The position numbers were made by a program, and so were the translations under genes. Source: Nansenia antarctica (Eukaryota; Chordata; Actinopteri; Argentiniformes; Microstomatidae). Taken from it: DNA of 64,000 nucleotides. Within the stretch, counting starts at the first letter, position 1, and every line of letters begins with the position of its first letter. The stretch is taken from assembly GCA_963989245.1 (NCBI GenBank), contig OZ022344.1, forward strand, positions 71,269,809-71,333,808, read 5' to 3'. The notes below the pieces were generated by a model. The model ran no database searches. It was not told the DNA's origin and was given only the letters and a program-made list of their open reading frames with translations. Below, piece after piece: positions 1 to 10,022 of this stretch.

Positions 1-129
1 AAAGTAAGTGAATCATTAATTAAATTGACATTCTATACATTATTGAACACCACTGTCTGATATAAGCACATCTTGTATTAACGTGTAATAGACCCGCCGA
101 GGTCTAAGGAAGGGACAGTAGCTAAGTCC

Positions 130-262
130 ATATTAAGGGGTAACCAGGGGTAATCAGGCCCAGGCCCCAGGGGTAAACATGCAGGCCCAGGCCCCAGGGG
201 TAAACATGCAGGCCCAGGCCCCAGGGGTAACCAGGGGTAATCAGGCCCAGGCCCCGAAGGTT
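130..262. repeat. 27-bp GC-rich minisatellite
   Basis: About four to five imperfect units, each containing CAGGCCCAGGCCCCAGGGGT followed by AAACATG or AACCAGG. The open frame crossing it on the minus strand (Gly-Pro-Gly-Pro/Leu repeats) is a by-product of a unit length divisible by three, not a gene. Confidence 0.85.
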
Positions 263-902
263 GAAATACCTTGCAAACCAAGTGAGGAGTGTAGGACATT
301 GCGGATAGGGTAGCGTCTACGACAGGACTGCAGTCCGGTAGAGGTCCTGTTTAGCGTGCCTCCTCTCACAGCGGGCGCTAAAACAATTGTGACGTTAGGA
401 TTATAAGGTTCTATCTTCATTTTAGTCAAAATTGGGTCTTTTACACAATCTGATCCATTAAGTGGTTTATTAATGTGTGGTGTTATTTTTAAATGTTGGC
501 ATTTTGAGTTAGTAATTCATAAAATACAAAGGTTCCATCTCACAAAACATAATGGAATGTAAAAACGTTGACGCTCAGTGTCTCTGAACTACCCTAAACG
601 GAGATAGAACCTTATAATTGTAAACTCATGCAAAGGTGTTACGTAATATTGTATGTAAACCATAGTTGGAATTGTTATTATTATTGTAATTACTACTATT
701 AAAAGGAATAGTTGAGTGAAGCGCCCTGGAGCAACTGGGGGGTGTTCCATCGGCGTCGCTGGGGAGAGAGTCCGGGTTTGGTCTGACGGGTATCGCGAGA
801 GTTCCTAAAAATATCCAGGCATATTCTGGGTCTCGCGGGAGTTGTCGGAGGTGGGCCGGGTTTTTTCCTTTGGCGGCGTTGATGGGGTGCCCCCCTGGTT
901 TT
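263..902. other. No gene; degenerate repeat sequence
   Basis: Nothing coding is convincing here. A 14-16 bp inverted pair (ATTATAAGGTTCTATCT near 400 and its complement near 603-618) brackets about 190 bp and may be the ends of a small MITE. From about 715 the sequence becomes GC-rich up to the LINE tail that follows. A 114-residue minus-strand frame across 626-970 runs over the boundary of two repeats and is not a gene. Confidence 0.5.
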
Positions 903-1035
903 GATTTTGATTGATTGAAAACTTTATTAGAAGATTTGCAGAAGTAGGTACATGAAAGTACGTAATACATACAAGGTCAACTAACAGGATAAAAACCCAA
1001 GAAAGCCACTGGCTTATTTCAATTGGGGTCCTTGA
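903..1035 (-). mobile_element. LINE 3' end (same family as 43.1 and 60.2 kb)
   Basis: On the minus strand this is the 3' untranslated end of a non-LTR retrotransposon, ending AATAAAGTTTTCAATCAATC. The same segment recurs at about 43.1-43.25 kb (minus) and 60.13-60.29 kb (plus), there joined to a reverse-transcriptase C-terminus. The ATCA microsatellite tail is the usual sign of this type. Only the 3' end survives, as expected from 5'-truncated integration. Confidence 0.8.
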
Positions 1036-1833
1036 TTCTAGACTGAGTGCTCCCTGGCTTGATATCGCTCAAATATCACTTGCAAACGTTGTAAAATAAT
1101 GTTATGCCTCGTTCAAGGTGTTTAAAGAAGTGTTATGCTGCGGGGGTGATCCAACCATTGAAGCGCAGACAGCAGGAGAAAAAGCTCACAAGGAGTGTCT
1201 CTGTTGACACGTGGTGATTTGTGTCTAGCCGTCTAGTTAAAAGCAGTATTTTTTTGATGCGTTTGATTAAATGTTGGTTACTTGTTTAGTTTGTTTAGTA
1301 TTGGTTGGCAATAGTAATATTGATGATAAGGGTGGCAGCATAGCCACACGATACAGTGAACCTTCAGTAGAATGGCTATCTAGATGAGCAAGTAATGCAG
1401 AACACATAAGATGAACACATCAAGGACCGACAAGATAGATACACACAGATAAGATATACCATAAGATATAATATGAGACCTTAATTAATTCAAAAAACAA
1501 ACAAACAAGCAAACAAAGACAAATACAAAGGAATAAGAAAAATAAATACATGAACTATTGCATTTAATTGTTAATACATTTACAAAAAAAAAAAAAAAAA
1601 AAGTTTTCGCTTTGTCATTCTGACTCTGTGTTGTGTGTTAGAAGGATGGCACATTTTATTGAATCCATTTTTAAAAAGTGAAAGGCTCTGAATACTACCA
1701 AAGGCATTATTAATATTAATATTATTTTATTTTTTTTCCTTTCTTTCTTTATTTTTATTTTTATTTTTCTCTTTAGGACACAGCATTAAGACACAGCATT
1801 AAGACACCCCAAGGGGTATAGTTAAGAAACAAT
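1036..1833. other. Leader region upstream of gag; possible splice acceptor
   Basis: No coding sequence. It holds a poly-A run near 1583-1601, AT-rich sequence, and at 1731-1782 a long pyrimidine-rich tract ending TTTCTCTTTAG, a strong-looking splice acceptor about 50 bases before the gag ATG. Just after it, GACACAGCATTAA is duplicated in tandem. No LTR matching the 3' LTR at 10.0 kb and no tRNA primer-binding site were found, so the 5' LTR lies outside the window or is lost. Confidence 0.5.
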
Positions 1834-4215
1834 ATGACCATGAAAGAGACTCCACAGTGGTGGCTTCAGGCCCTGAAGGAAATGCATAAAAGGACAGACC
1901 ATGACGGAAGAGAGCAAGAGAAAAAAAAGATGGTGAAAGCAGTAGCTAAATGGAAGAAGGCAGGTCTGTTCCCCCCAGAAGGGCCACCCACCCCAGAACA
2001 AAGACTGGCGATCATTGAAAAGGCCATAGAAAAATCAAAAGAGAAGGAGAGTGCTGCCGTAGGCAAGGGAAGGTGGTCTGAAGCACGACGAGAGGCAAAG
2101 AAGGCGGAGGAAAAGGAGGTGAGAACAAGACGAGTGGTCGGATGGCTCAGAGGAGCAGAACACTCTCAACGCCAAGCCAAACAGACAGTCGAAGCACAGG
2201 CGGGGGAGAAAGGCACAGACACTGTGGCTCCGACAGCCGTCGTGCCCATGGAGACGGCCACGGTCGCTGTGGTTCCTCCAAGAGAACTGTATCCCCTGTC
2301 CGCATTGCTACAAGCAGCGAGGTGGGGGTCGGAGGCAGAAAAACACCCCCTCCCCCTAAAAAGCACCTGGCCCCTGGAGGTACGTAAGGGGCTGAGCTCA
2401 ACCCCTCCCCCATATGCCTGGGATGTGAACCCTTTGAAACCTACCAAAGAATACCTGACAGGGCCAACCCCCATACAGGCACCAGTCTTTGACATTATGA
2501 GTGGGACAGTGGAAGTGCAAGCGCGACCAGAAGAGGCGCACAACACTCTCCACTCTACCCGGGATCACAGCCCTGGAAGACAATGTGACGACCTGCCATG
2601 GAGTACGTTAGGATCGATGGCCCTTCCAAGAGCATCGCCATGCACCATCGGCACGCCCCACGGAGGAAACGGCCCACCAGGGAGAAGTGAATTGCAGAAA
2701 CAAATACAACAAGGCCACCAAGAGATGGAGGACATACAAAAACAGCTGGCTGATCAACTGGAAGAACTGACTGTGCAAATAAAAGAAGACGACTTGCGCA
2801 GAAGGCACTCCGAATGGAGCCAAGAGGAATGGAAGGAGGGAGAGAAGAAAAAGAAACGCCGAAAGAAGAAGGCGAGCAGGGGGAAACAAGGACTCACGCT
2901 GAGACTCAGGGGCGAGTTTAAAAGGGCAGGGGTGACAGAAGGAGAAGAGGAAGAAGGCAGCGGGTGGGAAACCAATAGCTGCAGCGGTGAGTCAGACACA
3001 GAAGAGGAGTGGGCAAGCGAGGCACGAGCACGGACCCCACTCCCCAGAAGATCCACACGAGTCAAGAAACATCCACAGCGGTTCCTTCAGACGTGTGATA
3101 TGAAAACAAGAGGCATGCCCCCTGCCACAGAGAAAGAGCAGCGACCAGGCATGTTCCCTTTGGTTGCCGTAGCAGGAGGAGGATTACTTTACCAACCATG
3201 GGGACATCGGGACATGGAGGCTCTCAAGAACAGCCTCCCCTCCCTCCCCAGAGGGGCCGCCCCGTGGATACGAGCGTTTGAGGCCCGAACCATGGCAGAT
3301 AGGGTGGCCTGGGGGGATGTGAAGGCCCTCATTGCCTCTACGGAGGGACAAGGAAAATGGAACCAGGTGGAAGCCCTGGTGGGACTGGGAAATATCCCCG
3401 GGGAAACACCACTGAACCAACACAGGACGGCCCTGTGGACCGCACTCAGGACACTGTGGCCCCACACCCCGGATACAGCAGCCATGACAGGGATAAAGCG
3501 GAAGCCGGACGAAGACATCCATAAGTTCATCAAGAGGGCCGCTGAGGCATGGGAGGAAGGAACTGGGGCCAGATATGATCACAGCCAAGCGACGGAAATG
3601 TTGTTCCGAGCAGAGGTGGGCCGAGGCCTAGGCAAAACAATCCAAGAAAGGCTGAGCTCGGTAGTAGGCCTGGGCTCTATGGAAGAGAGCCTATGGATAC
3701 AAAATCTCACTCATCATACCAACCAGGAAGAGAGACAAACCGACGAGGCCGAGGAGAAACAGGCCGTGCAGCGTGAGAGGTTGTTGAAACTGCAGGTAGC
3801 CGAAGCTGACGCTGTGGCTACGGCAAGGAAGAAGGAAGCTAAGGAAGCCAAGATATTGGTCCAGCTCGAAGAGGTGCCGCAGGCCTCTGCAGCACCACAG
3901 CCCCCGGCTCAGTACCAACAGAGAGGCGGAGGGAGAGGACGTGGGCAAGGAGGCCGCGGAAGAGGCCGCGGAGGACAAAGAGGTGCCTGTCACTCATGTG
4001 GAGTAACAGGACACTGGAAGTATGAATGCCCTAACCAAGGGGGCCAACAGCAGTCATGGGGACCAACGCAACAGCAGCAATGGCAGCCCCAGCAGTTTCA
4101 ACCCCCCACACAGCAACAGTGGGGGGGCCCGATGCCAGGCCAACCGGCACCAACCATGATGGCCCCCATGATTAATCAACCACAAGGAGGGGCTCCTTAT
4201 GGTCAAAGCCTATAG
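1834..4215 (+). CDS. gag: Endogenous retroviral Gag polyprotein
   Basis: A 793-residue intact frame. The N-terminal third is charged and shows no Gly at position 2, so the usual myristoylation signal is absent. A PPPY late-domain motif lies near residue 192. Residues about 290-350 form a Gln/Glu/Lys-rich likely coiled coil followed by a basic stretch. Residues about 430-620 resemble a retroviral capsid. The nucleocapsid is Gly/Arg-rich (about 690-720) and carries one CCHC knuckle (CHSCGVTGHWKYEC), then a Gln/Pro-rich tail. The reading frame ends in TAG and continues directly into pol in the same frame. It is longer than typical gammaretroviral Gag. The ATG follows a possible splice acceptor by about 50 bases. 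Confidence 0.9.
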   Translation: MTMKETPQWWLQALKEMHKRTDHDGREQEKKKMVKAVAKWKKAGLFPPEGPPTPEQRLAIIEKAIEKSKEKESAAVGKGRWSEARREAKKAEEKEVRTRRVVGWLRGAEHSQRQAKQTVEAQAGEKGTDTVAPTAVVPMETATVAVVPPRELYPLSALLQAARWGSEAEKHPLPLKSTWPLEVRKGLSSTPPPYAWDVNPLKPTKEYLTGPTPIQAPVFDIMSGTVEVQARPEEAHNTLHSTRDHSPGRQCDDLPWSTLGSMALPRASPCTIGTPHGGNGPPGRSELQKQIQQGHQEMEDIQKQLADQLEELTVQIKEDDLRRRHSEWSQEEWKEGEKKKKRRKKKASRGKQGLTLRLRGEFKRAGVTEGEEEEGSGWETNSCSGESDTEEEWASEARARTPLPRRSTRVKKHPQRFLQTCDMKTRGMPPATEKEQRPGMFPLVAVAGGGLLYQPWGHRDMEALKNSLPSLPRGAAPWIRAFEARTMADRVAWGDVKALIASTEGQGKWNQVEALVGLGNIPGETPLNQHRTALWTALRTLWPHTPDTAAMTGIKRKPDEDIHKFIKRAAEAWEEGTGARYDHSQATEMLFRAEVGRGLGKTIQERLSSVVGLGSMEESLWIQNLTHHTNQEERQTDEAEEKQAVQRERLLKLQVAEADAVATARKKEAKEAKILVQLEEVPQASAAPQPPAQYQQRGGGRGRGQGGRGRGRGGQRGACHSCGVTGHWKYECPNQGGQQQSWGPTQQQQWQPQQFQPPTQQQWGGPMPGQPAPTMMAPMINQPQGGAPYGQSL

Positions 4216-4236
4216 GGATGCCCGGGAGGCGAAAGA
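4213..4236 (+). promoter_or_regulatory. In-frame UAG between gag and pol, likely readthrough site
   Basis: The gag stop is TAG followed by GGATGCCCGGGAGG. The same frame stays open through 18 codons to the ATG at 4270 and on through pol. Gammaretroviruses express Pol by suppressing a UAG in this position, aided by a purine-rich spacer and a downstream pseudoknot. Frame identity and a G after the stop are seen; a pseudoknot was not modelled. Confidence 0.75.
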
Positions 4237-7200
4237 GGAACCTACCACTTCCACCCGAACGAAGAACCAATGATTGAAATACTGGTGGGAGGAGAGAAAA
4301 AACAGTTCATGGTAGATACTGGAGCGGCAGCGTCCACCATGAGAAACCACAAGGGTAGAGTTCCTCCTCTGTCGGAAAATCTGGCCATGACGACAGTAGG
4401 CTACTCCGGGCAGGCACAGACACAGAAATACACAATCCCCCTAGAAACAGAAATAGGCCACCAGAAATTGTCACACAACTACCTGTTCGCTCCCCAATGC
4501 CCCGTAAACTTAATGGGGAGGGACCTGCTATGTAAATTGAACGCGGAGGTAACTTGTGGACCAGACGGATTAACAGTAACACTTCCCGGCGGCAGGAAAG
4601 TCACCGGGGAAGCCCCATGCAGAATACTAATGATGAGAGAGGAACCAGGAGCCACCGCCCAGACCACGGCTGTGTTCTGGGCTCGACTACTCTCGGAAAA
4701 CACTGAGGGAGTAACTAAGACCTATCATCAATGGAAGACATGGATACAACAGCTAAGGCCCTATGGGCCTCCCCTAGACCCTCTTCATTGCACTTTTAAC
4801 TACATCAGAGAACCAGATGAGTCCTATGAAGAAGCCTGGGAAACCCGAAAAGAAGGAAAGAAGAGCGTGCTAAGGGCTACAGACATCATTGTGGGGCCAG
4901 AAGGGGTAGCAGCGGGATGCACACTCACGGATGAGCAGCACCAGTGGTACGCCCTCCAAGCTGAGAGCGCGCCGCACATAACCCTGGCCATCACTCACGG
5001 TGGAGTAGCAAAGGAATTGGGACCCATGATGAAAAGAGCACAAGCCCAGGAATGGAGGTCGACTGTAAACCCCCTCCTCTGGCGAAGCAAGGACCTGACG
5101 ATGTGGAGAATAGGGAATTGTACAGACGAAAACACCGTCTGGGAGAGACAAGATCTCGAAAGAGACCATGGCCGAGAGAATGACAATCATCAGGACTGGG
5201 ATGGGATGATGAACAGAATAAACCCAAGACTTTGGTCCAAGGGAGACCATGATGTGGGTCTGGTGCCCCATCACCAGATCGAAGTAAAACTAAAAGAAGG
5301 CCAAGCAGTGATCTGGCAGCCACAATACAATATCTCCACAGCAGCCACCCAAGGGATATCAGAAACCATTGGAGGACTGACTGCAACGGGGGTGTTGCGG
5401 CCCAGCTGCTCCCCGTGGAACACACCAATACTACCAGTAAAGAAACCTAACGGGACCTGGAGGATGGTCCATGATCTCAGAAGAATAAATGACGCAGTGG
5501 CAGGCCATGACATCGCCGTCCCAAACCCGTACGTTGCATTGAATTGCCTGACCCCCAAACAAGTCAGATTCACAGTCATAGACCTGGCTAATGCTTTCTT
5601 TTGCCTGCCTCTGCACCCAAACAGTCAAGAAATATTTGGGTTCTCCTACCAAGGGTCCAAATATACATACAATCGTTTGCCTCAGGGCTACAAGCAGAGC
5701 CCTGGCTTGTTCAATAAGGCACTAAAAGAAGACCTACAAGGCATCACTCTCCCAGAAGGAACCACAGTAATTCAATACGTGGACGACATTTTGATAGCAA
5801 GTGAAAATGCACAGGACATCAGGCAGATGGCCTCAGAAACCGTGCTGAGAACAGTAGAAGAGGCAGGATACAAAGTCAAGAAAGAAAAGGTACAAGGCTG
5901 CCGGAGAAAAGTAATCTTCCTCGGACGAGTGATAGCAGCCAACACGAAGCAAGTGGTGGAATCCCAAAGATCAGCAGCGTTGACTTACCCCAAGCCTGTG
6001 ACGGTGAAAGACATGTTGGGATTCTTAGGGCTGACAGGCTACAGCAGACAATACATACCTCATTATGTGGAGACTGGAGCGGCATTGAGAGACATAGTGG
6101 CGACAGCAGGCCACCGAGACCTGAAAGCAACATTGGATTGGAACATCGCCGCTGAGGAAGCATTCATAAACATGAAGCAGGCCTTGGCACAGGCTGAACA
6201 GTTGGCAGTACCAAATTATGAAGAACCTTTTCACTTAGATGTAGGAGAGAATAAAGGAGTGATAAATGCAGTACTATTTCAGAAAAGACCAGAAGGAAGG
6301 GCAGTGTTACTCTATCACAGCAGCAGACTGGACAGTGTAGGAATGGGACAGACTACTTGTACACGACACCTGATAGCAATAAGTACGGCCCTAGAAAAGA
6401 CAGCATCAATGACTATGTGTCACCCCATAATAGTCCACACCAACCATGGTGTGGTGGCATTTTTAGAATCAAAGGCCTTCTCTCTATCCAGCTCGAGAGA
6501 AGAAAAGCTAGAACGAATACTGACTCAACCACATGTCACATATACGTCACTAGGGGTAAATATGGCAGAAGGACTCCCCGCAAATAGTGTAACACACATT
6601 TGTGAGTTGAGAGCAAGAAAAGAACACAAGATACGACCTGACTTAGAAGCACAGGCAAATTCATGTGCTGAACTGACACTGTATTGTGATGGATGTTGTT
6701 ATAGAGGCCCGGATGGTAATATTGCGTCATTTGCAGTAGTGAAAAGAATGGTCAATGGCTCTTACAACACGGTAGTCAGTGGAATAATTCCGCAGCCTGC
6801 GTCAGCCCAAAAAGCAGAAGTAGTGGGGCTCACGGAAGCACTGTGCCATGCTAAAGGACGCAGTGTCAATATTTACACTGACTCAGCATATGCCCATGGG
6901 GCATTAATGATGGACGGCCCCCAATGGGTCAGGAGAGGATGGGTGACCTCGAATGGTGATCCAGTCAAACATGAGATGGCTCTAAAAAATGTAATGGCAG
7001 CAGTACAGATGCCATTCCAGGTGTCGGTTATAAAGTGCAAGGGGCACTCGAAAGCCGACACACACGAAGCCAAAGGAAATGATGCTGCAGATGCAGCCGC
7101 TAAATTAGCAGGGGGATATGTCCCCAGAGAACACCAGCTGGTTTCAATCGAGCTAGACAAACCTAAATGCTCTGTGCAGACTATAGAGGAAATACAGGGG

Positions 7201-7491
7201 GCCGCCTCCCCCCAAGAAAAATCAGTGTGGGTAAAAAGGGGGGCGACGCAAGGCGGGTCCTCTGAAAAGGGCTACGGGTTGTGGAGAGCGCATGACGGAA
7301 GACTAGTGGCCCCTGCAGGCCTAATGAATATGCTGATAGCTGAAGCACACGGTCCCACTCATGGGTCGGTGCGAGACACTTGGGCACTGATAATGAGAGA
7401 TTGGTGGACCCCTTATGGTTTGGAGATGGTTAAGAATTTCATCTCAGACTGTGATGTGTGCAATAAGCACAACCCAAAAACAGTACTTTAA
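4216..7491 (+). CDS. pol: Retroviral Pol: protease, reverse transcriptase, RNase H, integrase N-terminus
   Basis: The open frame starts right after the gag UAG; the first ATG is at 4270. Protease comes first, with the VDTGAA active site. Reverse transcriptase spans about 5300-6100, with LPQGYKQSP and the YVDD catalytic box at 5776-5787. RNase H follows with the acidic residues of LYCDGC, IYTDSAY and GNDAAD. The integrase HHCC zinc-binding region (His-X3-His then CDVC) closes the frame near 7340-7465. A TAA at 7489-7491 cuts the protein between the integrase zinc finger and catalytic core; the sequence continues in the same frame beyond it, so this is a single nonsense codon, not a natural end. 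All other catalytic motifs look intact. Confidence 0.92.
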   Translation, partial: GCPGGERGTYHFHPNEEPMIEILVGGEKKQFMVDTGAAASTMRNHKGRVPPLSENLAMTTVGYSGQAQTQKYTIPLETEIGHQKLSHNYLFAPQCPVNLMGRDLLCKLNAEVTCGPDGLTVTLPGGRKVTGEAPCRILMMREEPGATAQTTAVFWARLLSENTEGVTKTYHQWKTWIQQLRPYGPPLDPLHCTFNYIREPDESYEEAWETRKEGKKSVLRATDIIVGPEGVAAGCTLTDEQHQWYALQAESAPHITLAITHGGVAKELGPMMKRAQAQEWRSTVNPLLWRSKDLTMWRIGNCTDENTVWERQDLERDHGRENDNHQDWDGMMNRINPRLWSKGDHDVGLVPHHQIEVKLKEGQAVIWQPQYNISTAATQGISETIGGLTATGVLRPSCSPWNTPILPVKKPNGTWRMVHDLRRINDAVAGHDIAVPNPYVALNCLTPKQVRFTVIDLANAFFCLPLHPNSQEIFGFSYQGSKYTYNRLPQGYKQSPGLFNKALKEDLQGITLPEGTTVIQYVDDILIASENAQDIRQMASETVLRTVEEAGYKVKKEKVQGCRRKVIFLGRVIAANTKQVVESQRSAALTYPKPVTVKDMLGFLGLTGYSRQYIPHYVETGAALRDIVATAGHRDLKATLDWNIAAEEAFINMKQALAQAEQLAVPNYEEPFHLDVGENKGVINAVLFQKRPEGRAVLLYHSSRLDSVGMGQTTCTRHLIAISTALEKTASMTMCHPIIVHTNHGVVAFLESKAFSLSSSREEKLERILTQPHVTYTSLGVNMAEGLPANSVTHICELRARKEHKIRPDLEAQANSCAELTLYCDGCCYRGPDGNIASFAVVKRMVNGSYNTVVSGIIPQPASAQKAEVVGLTEALCHAKGRSVNIYTDSAYAHGALMMDGPQWVRRGWVTSNGDPVKHEMALKNVMAAVQMPFQVSVIKCKGHSKADTHEAKGNDAADAAAKLAGGYVPREHQLVSIELDKPKCSVQTIEEIQGAASPQEKSVWVKRGATQGGSSEKGYGLWRAHDGRLVAPAGLMNMLIAEAHGPTHGSVRDTWALIMRDWWTPYGLEMVKNFISDCDVCNKHNPKTVL

Positions 7492-8388
7492 TGCCCAATG
7501 GGCACATATCCAGTGCCTCCCTGCCCATTTCGAGAGATATGTATTGACTTCACGGACATGGGATTAGACAATAGAGTACAAGGCAAAAGATACTTGTTGG
7601 TGGTGATTGATAGGTTTTCAAGGTGGCCTGAAGCATATCCATGTAAACGGGAGGATGCTGCGTCTGTAATAAAGTGCCTCTTACAGGATTTCATACCACG
7701 GTTTGGCTTCCCTACAATGATACACTCTGATAATGGGTCACATTTTAAAAATGTCCATATGGCTGCAATTGAGACAGCAATGGGGATTAAGCATCGATTT
7801 GGTTCAGTCTATCACCCCCAGTCACAGGGGCTAGTTGAACGGGCTAACCAATCTATTAAAAGAAAGCTTGCTAAAACCTGTGCCTCGACAGGACTGTCGT
7901 GGGTGGGGGCATTGCCCATGGTGTTGATGGCAATGAGAAATAAGACCAATTCAATGACTCATTTGACACCCCATGAGATCATAACTGGTAGACCGATGTT
8001 GGTGCCGACAGGCATGATACAGAGACAGAGGGAGGTGGGCCCAGGATTGGACCTCCTCTCCATGGAAATGAATGTATATGTCAGGGCTCTAACTAATCTA
8101 AATCGAGTATTGTCTTCACAGGTACTGAATGCAGCGGAGAAAGCAGACATCGGCGAAAAACAGACTCCTATTCTAGACCCAGGCGACTGGGTAAGAATCA
8201 GAGTCCACAAAAGGAAGTGGAAAGAGCCACGGTGGACAGGACCGTGGGAGGTAGTATTGACCACCTCACATGCAGTCAAAGTCAAAGGTAAACCGGGTGC
8301 AGATTGGCATCACCTGTCACACTGCACCAAAGCAGACCCACCACATAGAACTTTGGCTGAAATCAGAGAACGCCTAGAAAATGTGTAA
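7492..8388 (+). pseudogene. pol: Retroviral integrase catalytic core and C-terminus, separated by nonsense codon
   Basis: Continues the pol frame after the TAA; the first ATG is at 7498 (296 residues). The DDE catalytic residues are visible: Asp in CIDFTDMG, Asp in IHSDNGSHF and Glu in GLVERANQ. The C-terminal domain (DPGDWVRIRVHKRKW) matches the retroviral GPY/F-type DNA-binding region. The end overlaps the env ATG by eight bases (ATGTGTAA), a compact retroviral arrangement. With the upstream stop, complete integrase could be made only by readthrough, so this copy is probably not autonomous. Confidence 0.88.
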
Positions 8389-9898
8389 AATTTCCAAATT
8401 CCTGGCGATTCTGTCAGCATGCACCCTCCTTTCAATGGTGATGTTTACTGGGGTCCCAGGGGGGGGTTTGGGTTCCGACGAAGCATTTCATGACTTAGCC
8501 TCAAATAATGTTTGGTACAACTGGGTAAACTACACAATGTCCACCATCTCTAAGGAGACATGTGTAGTCTGCTTGAAACAACCTAGAGATACTAGACTGT
8601 TTCCCTCCCCCTACAAACCTGATAATTGTTCAAGTTATAGAGTAGGGATGGGACGAGGGGGAAAACGAATAGCTGATAGTGACGAGTTCTCAATTGACAT
8701 TGGTAGAGGGGGGATATACTGTATGTACGACTGCAATTTGTTGATGGGCCTACCTGTCAGCCACTCTCTCTCTAGGAAAAACTGCCCCGGTATGACTAGC
8801 ACTAAAGGCCCCATGATATATGAGGGACATCACCCTTTACACTTAGAAAAAGCCTACGACTGCCTTAACAGGACGGGCAAGGGGGGCGATGTGGGACGCC
8901 TTAATGCTACGCGCTTCTGTAGGACTTTGTGCCAGAGCGGTAACAGCACTACTTGTACTTTTAATGGCTATGGTATTCCGACTGGTCAGGTGACAGGGAA
9001 TCAGACACAACCTGTAGCAGACATGTTTTGGAAATGTGGGGGTTCACAGCTGTATAGATATCTGCCTTTAGATTGGCAGGGATTATGTACACGCGTGGTA
9101 ATGGTTGTTAAGATGGAGATACTAGATAGCAGTACTGTTATGGCCCTCGCATCTCCCAATACTGCTAGACACAAACGCGACGCTCCTAAAGGGTCATATG
9201 ACACTCAGGTATACATTGATGCGATAGGAGTGCCACGCGGCGTTCCGAACGACTTCAAGGCTCGGGATCAGATTGCCGCCGGGTTTGAGTCGGTCCTGTG
9301 CTGGTGGTGCACTATTAATAAAAATGTAGACTGGATAAATTACATATACTATAACCAACAGAGATTTATTAACTTTACTGAGGATGCTCTTACAGGGCTC
9401 GCGGCACAGTTAGATGCAACCACCCTTACCGCTTATCAAAACAGGATTGCGCTTGATTTTCTGCTAGCCTCCTCAGGAGGTGTGTGCACTATGTTTGGTG
9501 ACACTTGCTGCACGGTCATACCCAATAACACCGCTCCTGATGGCTCCGTCACAAGAGCACTGAAGGGTCTGCGTATGCTCCGTGCAGAGGTGTATGCAAA
9601 CGCTGGAGTTAGCAATGTTATTGGAGAGTGGTTCGACTCTGTTTTTGGTAAATGGAAAAATCTGGCTATGTCTATGCTCTCTGCCCTCCTCATCTCTGCC
9701 ACAGTGCTGATCCTGTTTGGCTGCTGCATTGTCCCTTGCATTAGAGGCCTGGCACAGCGACTGATTACTACGGCCCTAACCAAGGTTGATGCTGGAACAC
9801 AGATGCACTTACAAATGCTTATTGCTGAGCAGCAGCAGTCACTGTTGGAGGGTGAGGAGATCATGGATCATGATACAGGAGTTGAAGATATGTTGTAA
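8381..9898 (+). CDS. env: Retroviral envelope glycoprotein, intact frame
   Basis: 505 residues. Hydrophobic signal peptide at residues about 7-25, then a Cys-rich surface subunit with several N-X-S/T sites and a CVVC (CXXC) motif near its N-terminus. A furin-type RHKR site lies near residue 265. The transmembrane subunit has a CX6CC motif (Cys369, Cys376, Cys377), the mark of gamma-type envelopes with a disulfide-linked surface subunit. A membrane span covers about 428-452, followed by a cytoplasmic tail of about 50 residues. Unusually, a second CXXC (CWWC) lies after the furin site. No stop or frameshift is seen. It could be a retained host env, but that needs conservation data. Confidence 0.88.
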   Translation: MCKISKFLAILSACTLLSMVMFTGVPGGGLGSDEAFHDLASNNVWYNWVNYTMSTISKETCVVCLKQPRDTRLFPSPYKPDNCSSYRVGMGRGGKRIADSDEFSIDIGRGGIYCMYDCNLLMGLPVSHSLSRKNCPGMTSTKGPMIYEGHHPLHLEKAYDCLNRTGKGGDVGRLNATRFCRTLCQSGNSTTCTFNGYGIPTGQVTGNQTQPVADMFWKCGGSQLYRYLPLDWQGLCTRVVMVVKMEILDSSTVMALASPNTARHKRDAPKGSYDTQVYIDAIGVPRGVPNDFKARDQIAAGFESVLCWWCTINKNVDWINYIYYNQQRFINFTEDALTGLAAQLDATTLTAYQNRIALDFLLASSGGVCTMFGDTCCTVIPNNTAPDGSVTRALKGLRMLRAEVYANAGVSNVIGEWFDSVFGKWKNLAMSMLSALLISATVLILFGCCIVPCIRGLAQRLITTALTKVDAGTQMHLQMLIAEQQQSLLEGEEIMDHDTGVEDML

Positions 9899-10010
9899 TT
9901 AAGGAGGTTTGTGAAGGAATGGTGTAAATAAAGGCATTTGCGGTCTACGACCCATCTCACCATTTCTGGCTACAAATTCTCTGTAATGGTCATAATTTTG
10001 TTTAATGACC

Positions 10011-10022
10011 AAAGGGGGGATT
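10011..10022 (+). promoter_or_regulatory. Polypurine tract of the endogenous retrovirus
   Basis: AAAGGGGGGA lies directly before the TGTTGGG start of the 3' LTR, the normal position for plus-strand priming. Confidence 0.8.

Noticed and set aside
78..299. Open frame on the minus strand with Gly-Pro repeats
   Set aside because: Product of the 27-bp minisatellite; no independent coding signal.
626..970. 114-residue minus-strand frame
   Set aside because: Runs from a LINE tail into GC-rich repeat sequence; no domain, no conserved start.
7492..8388. Separate integrase gene with its own start
   Set aside because: Same frame as pol across one TAA, and the retroviral zinc finger is upstream of the stop; a nonsense mutation explains it.
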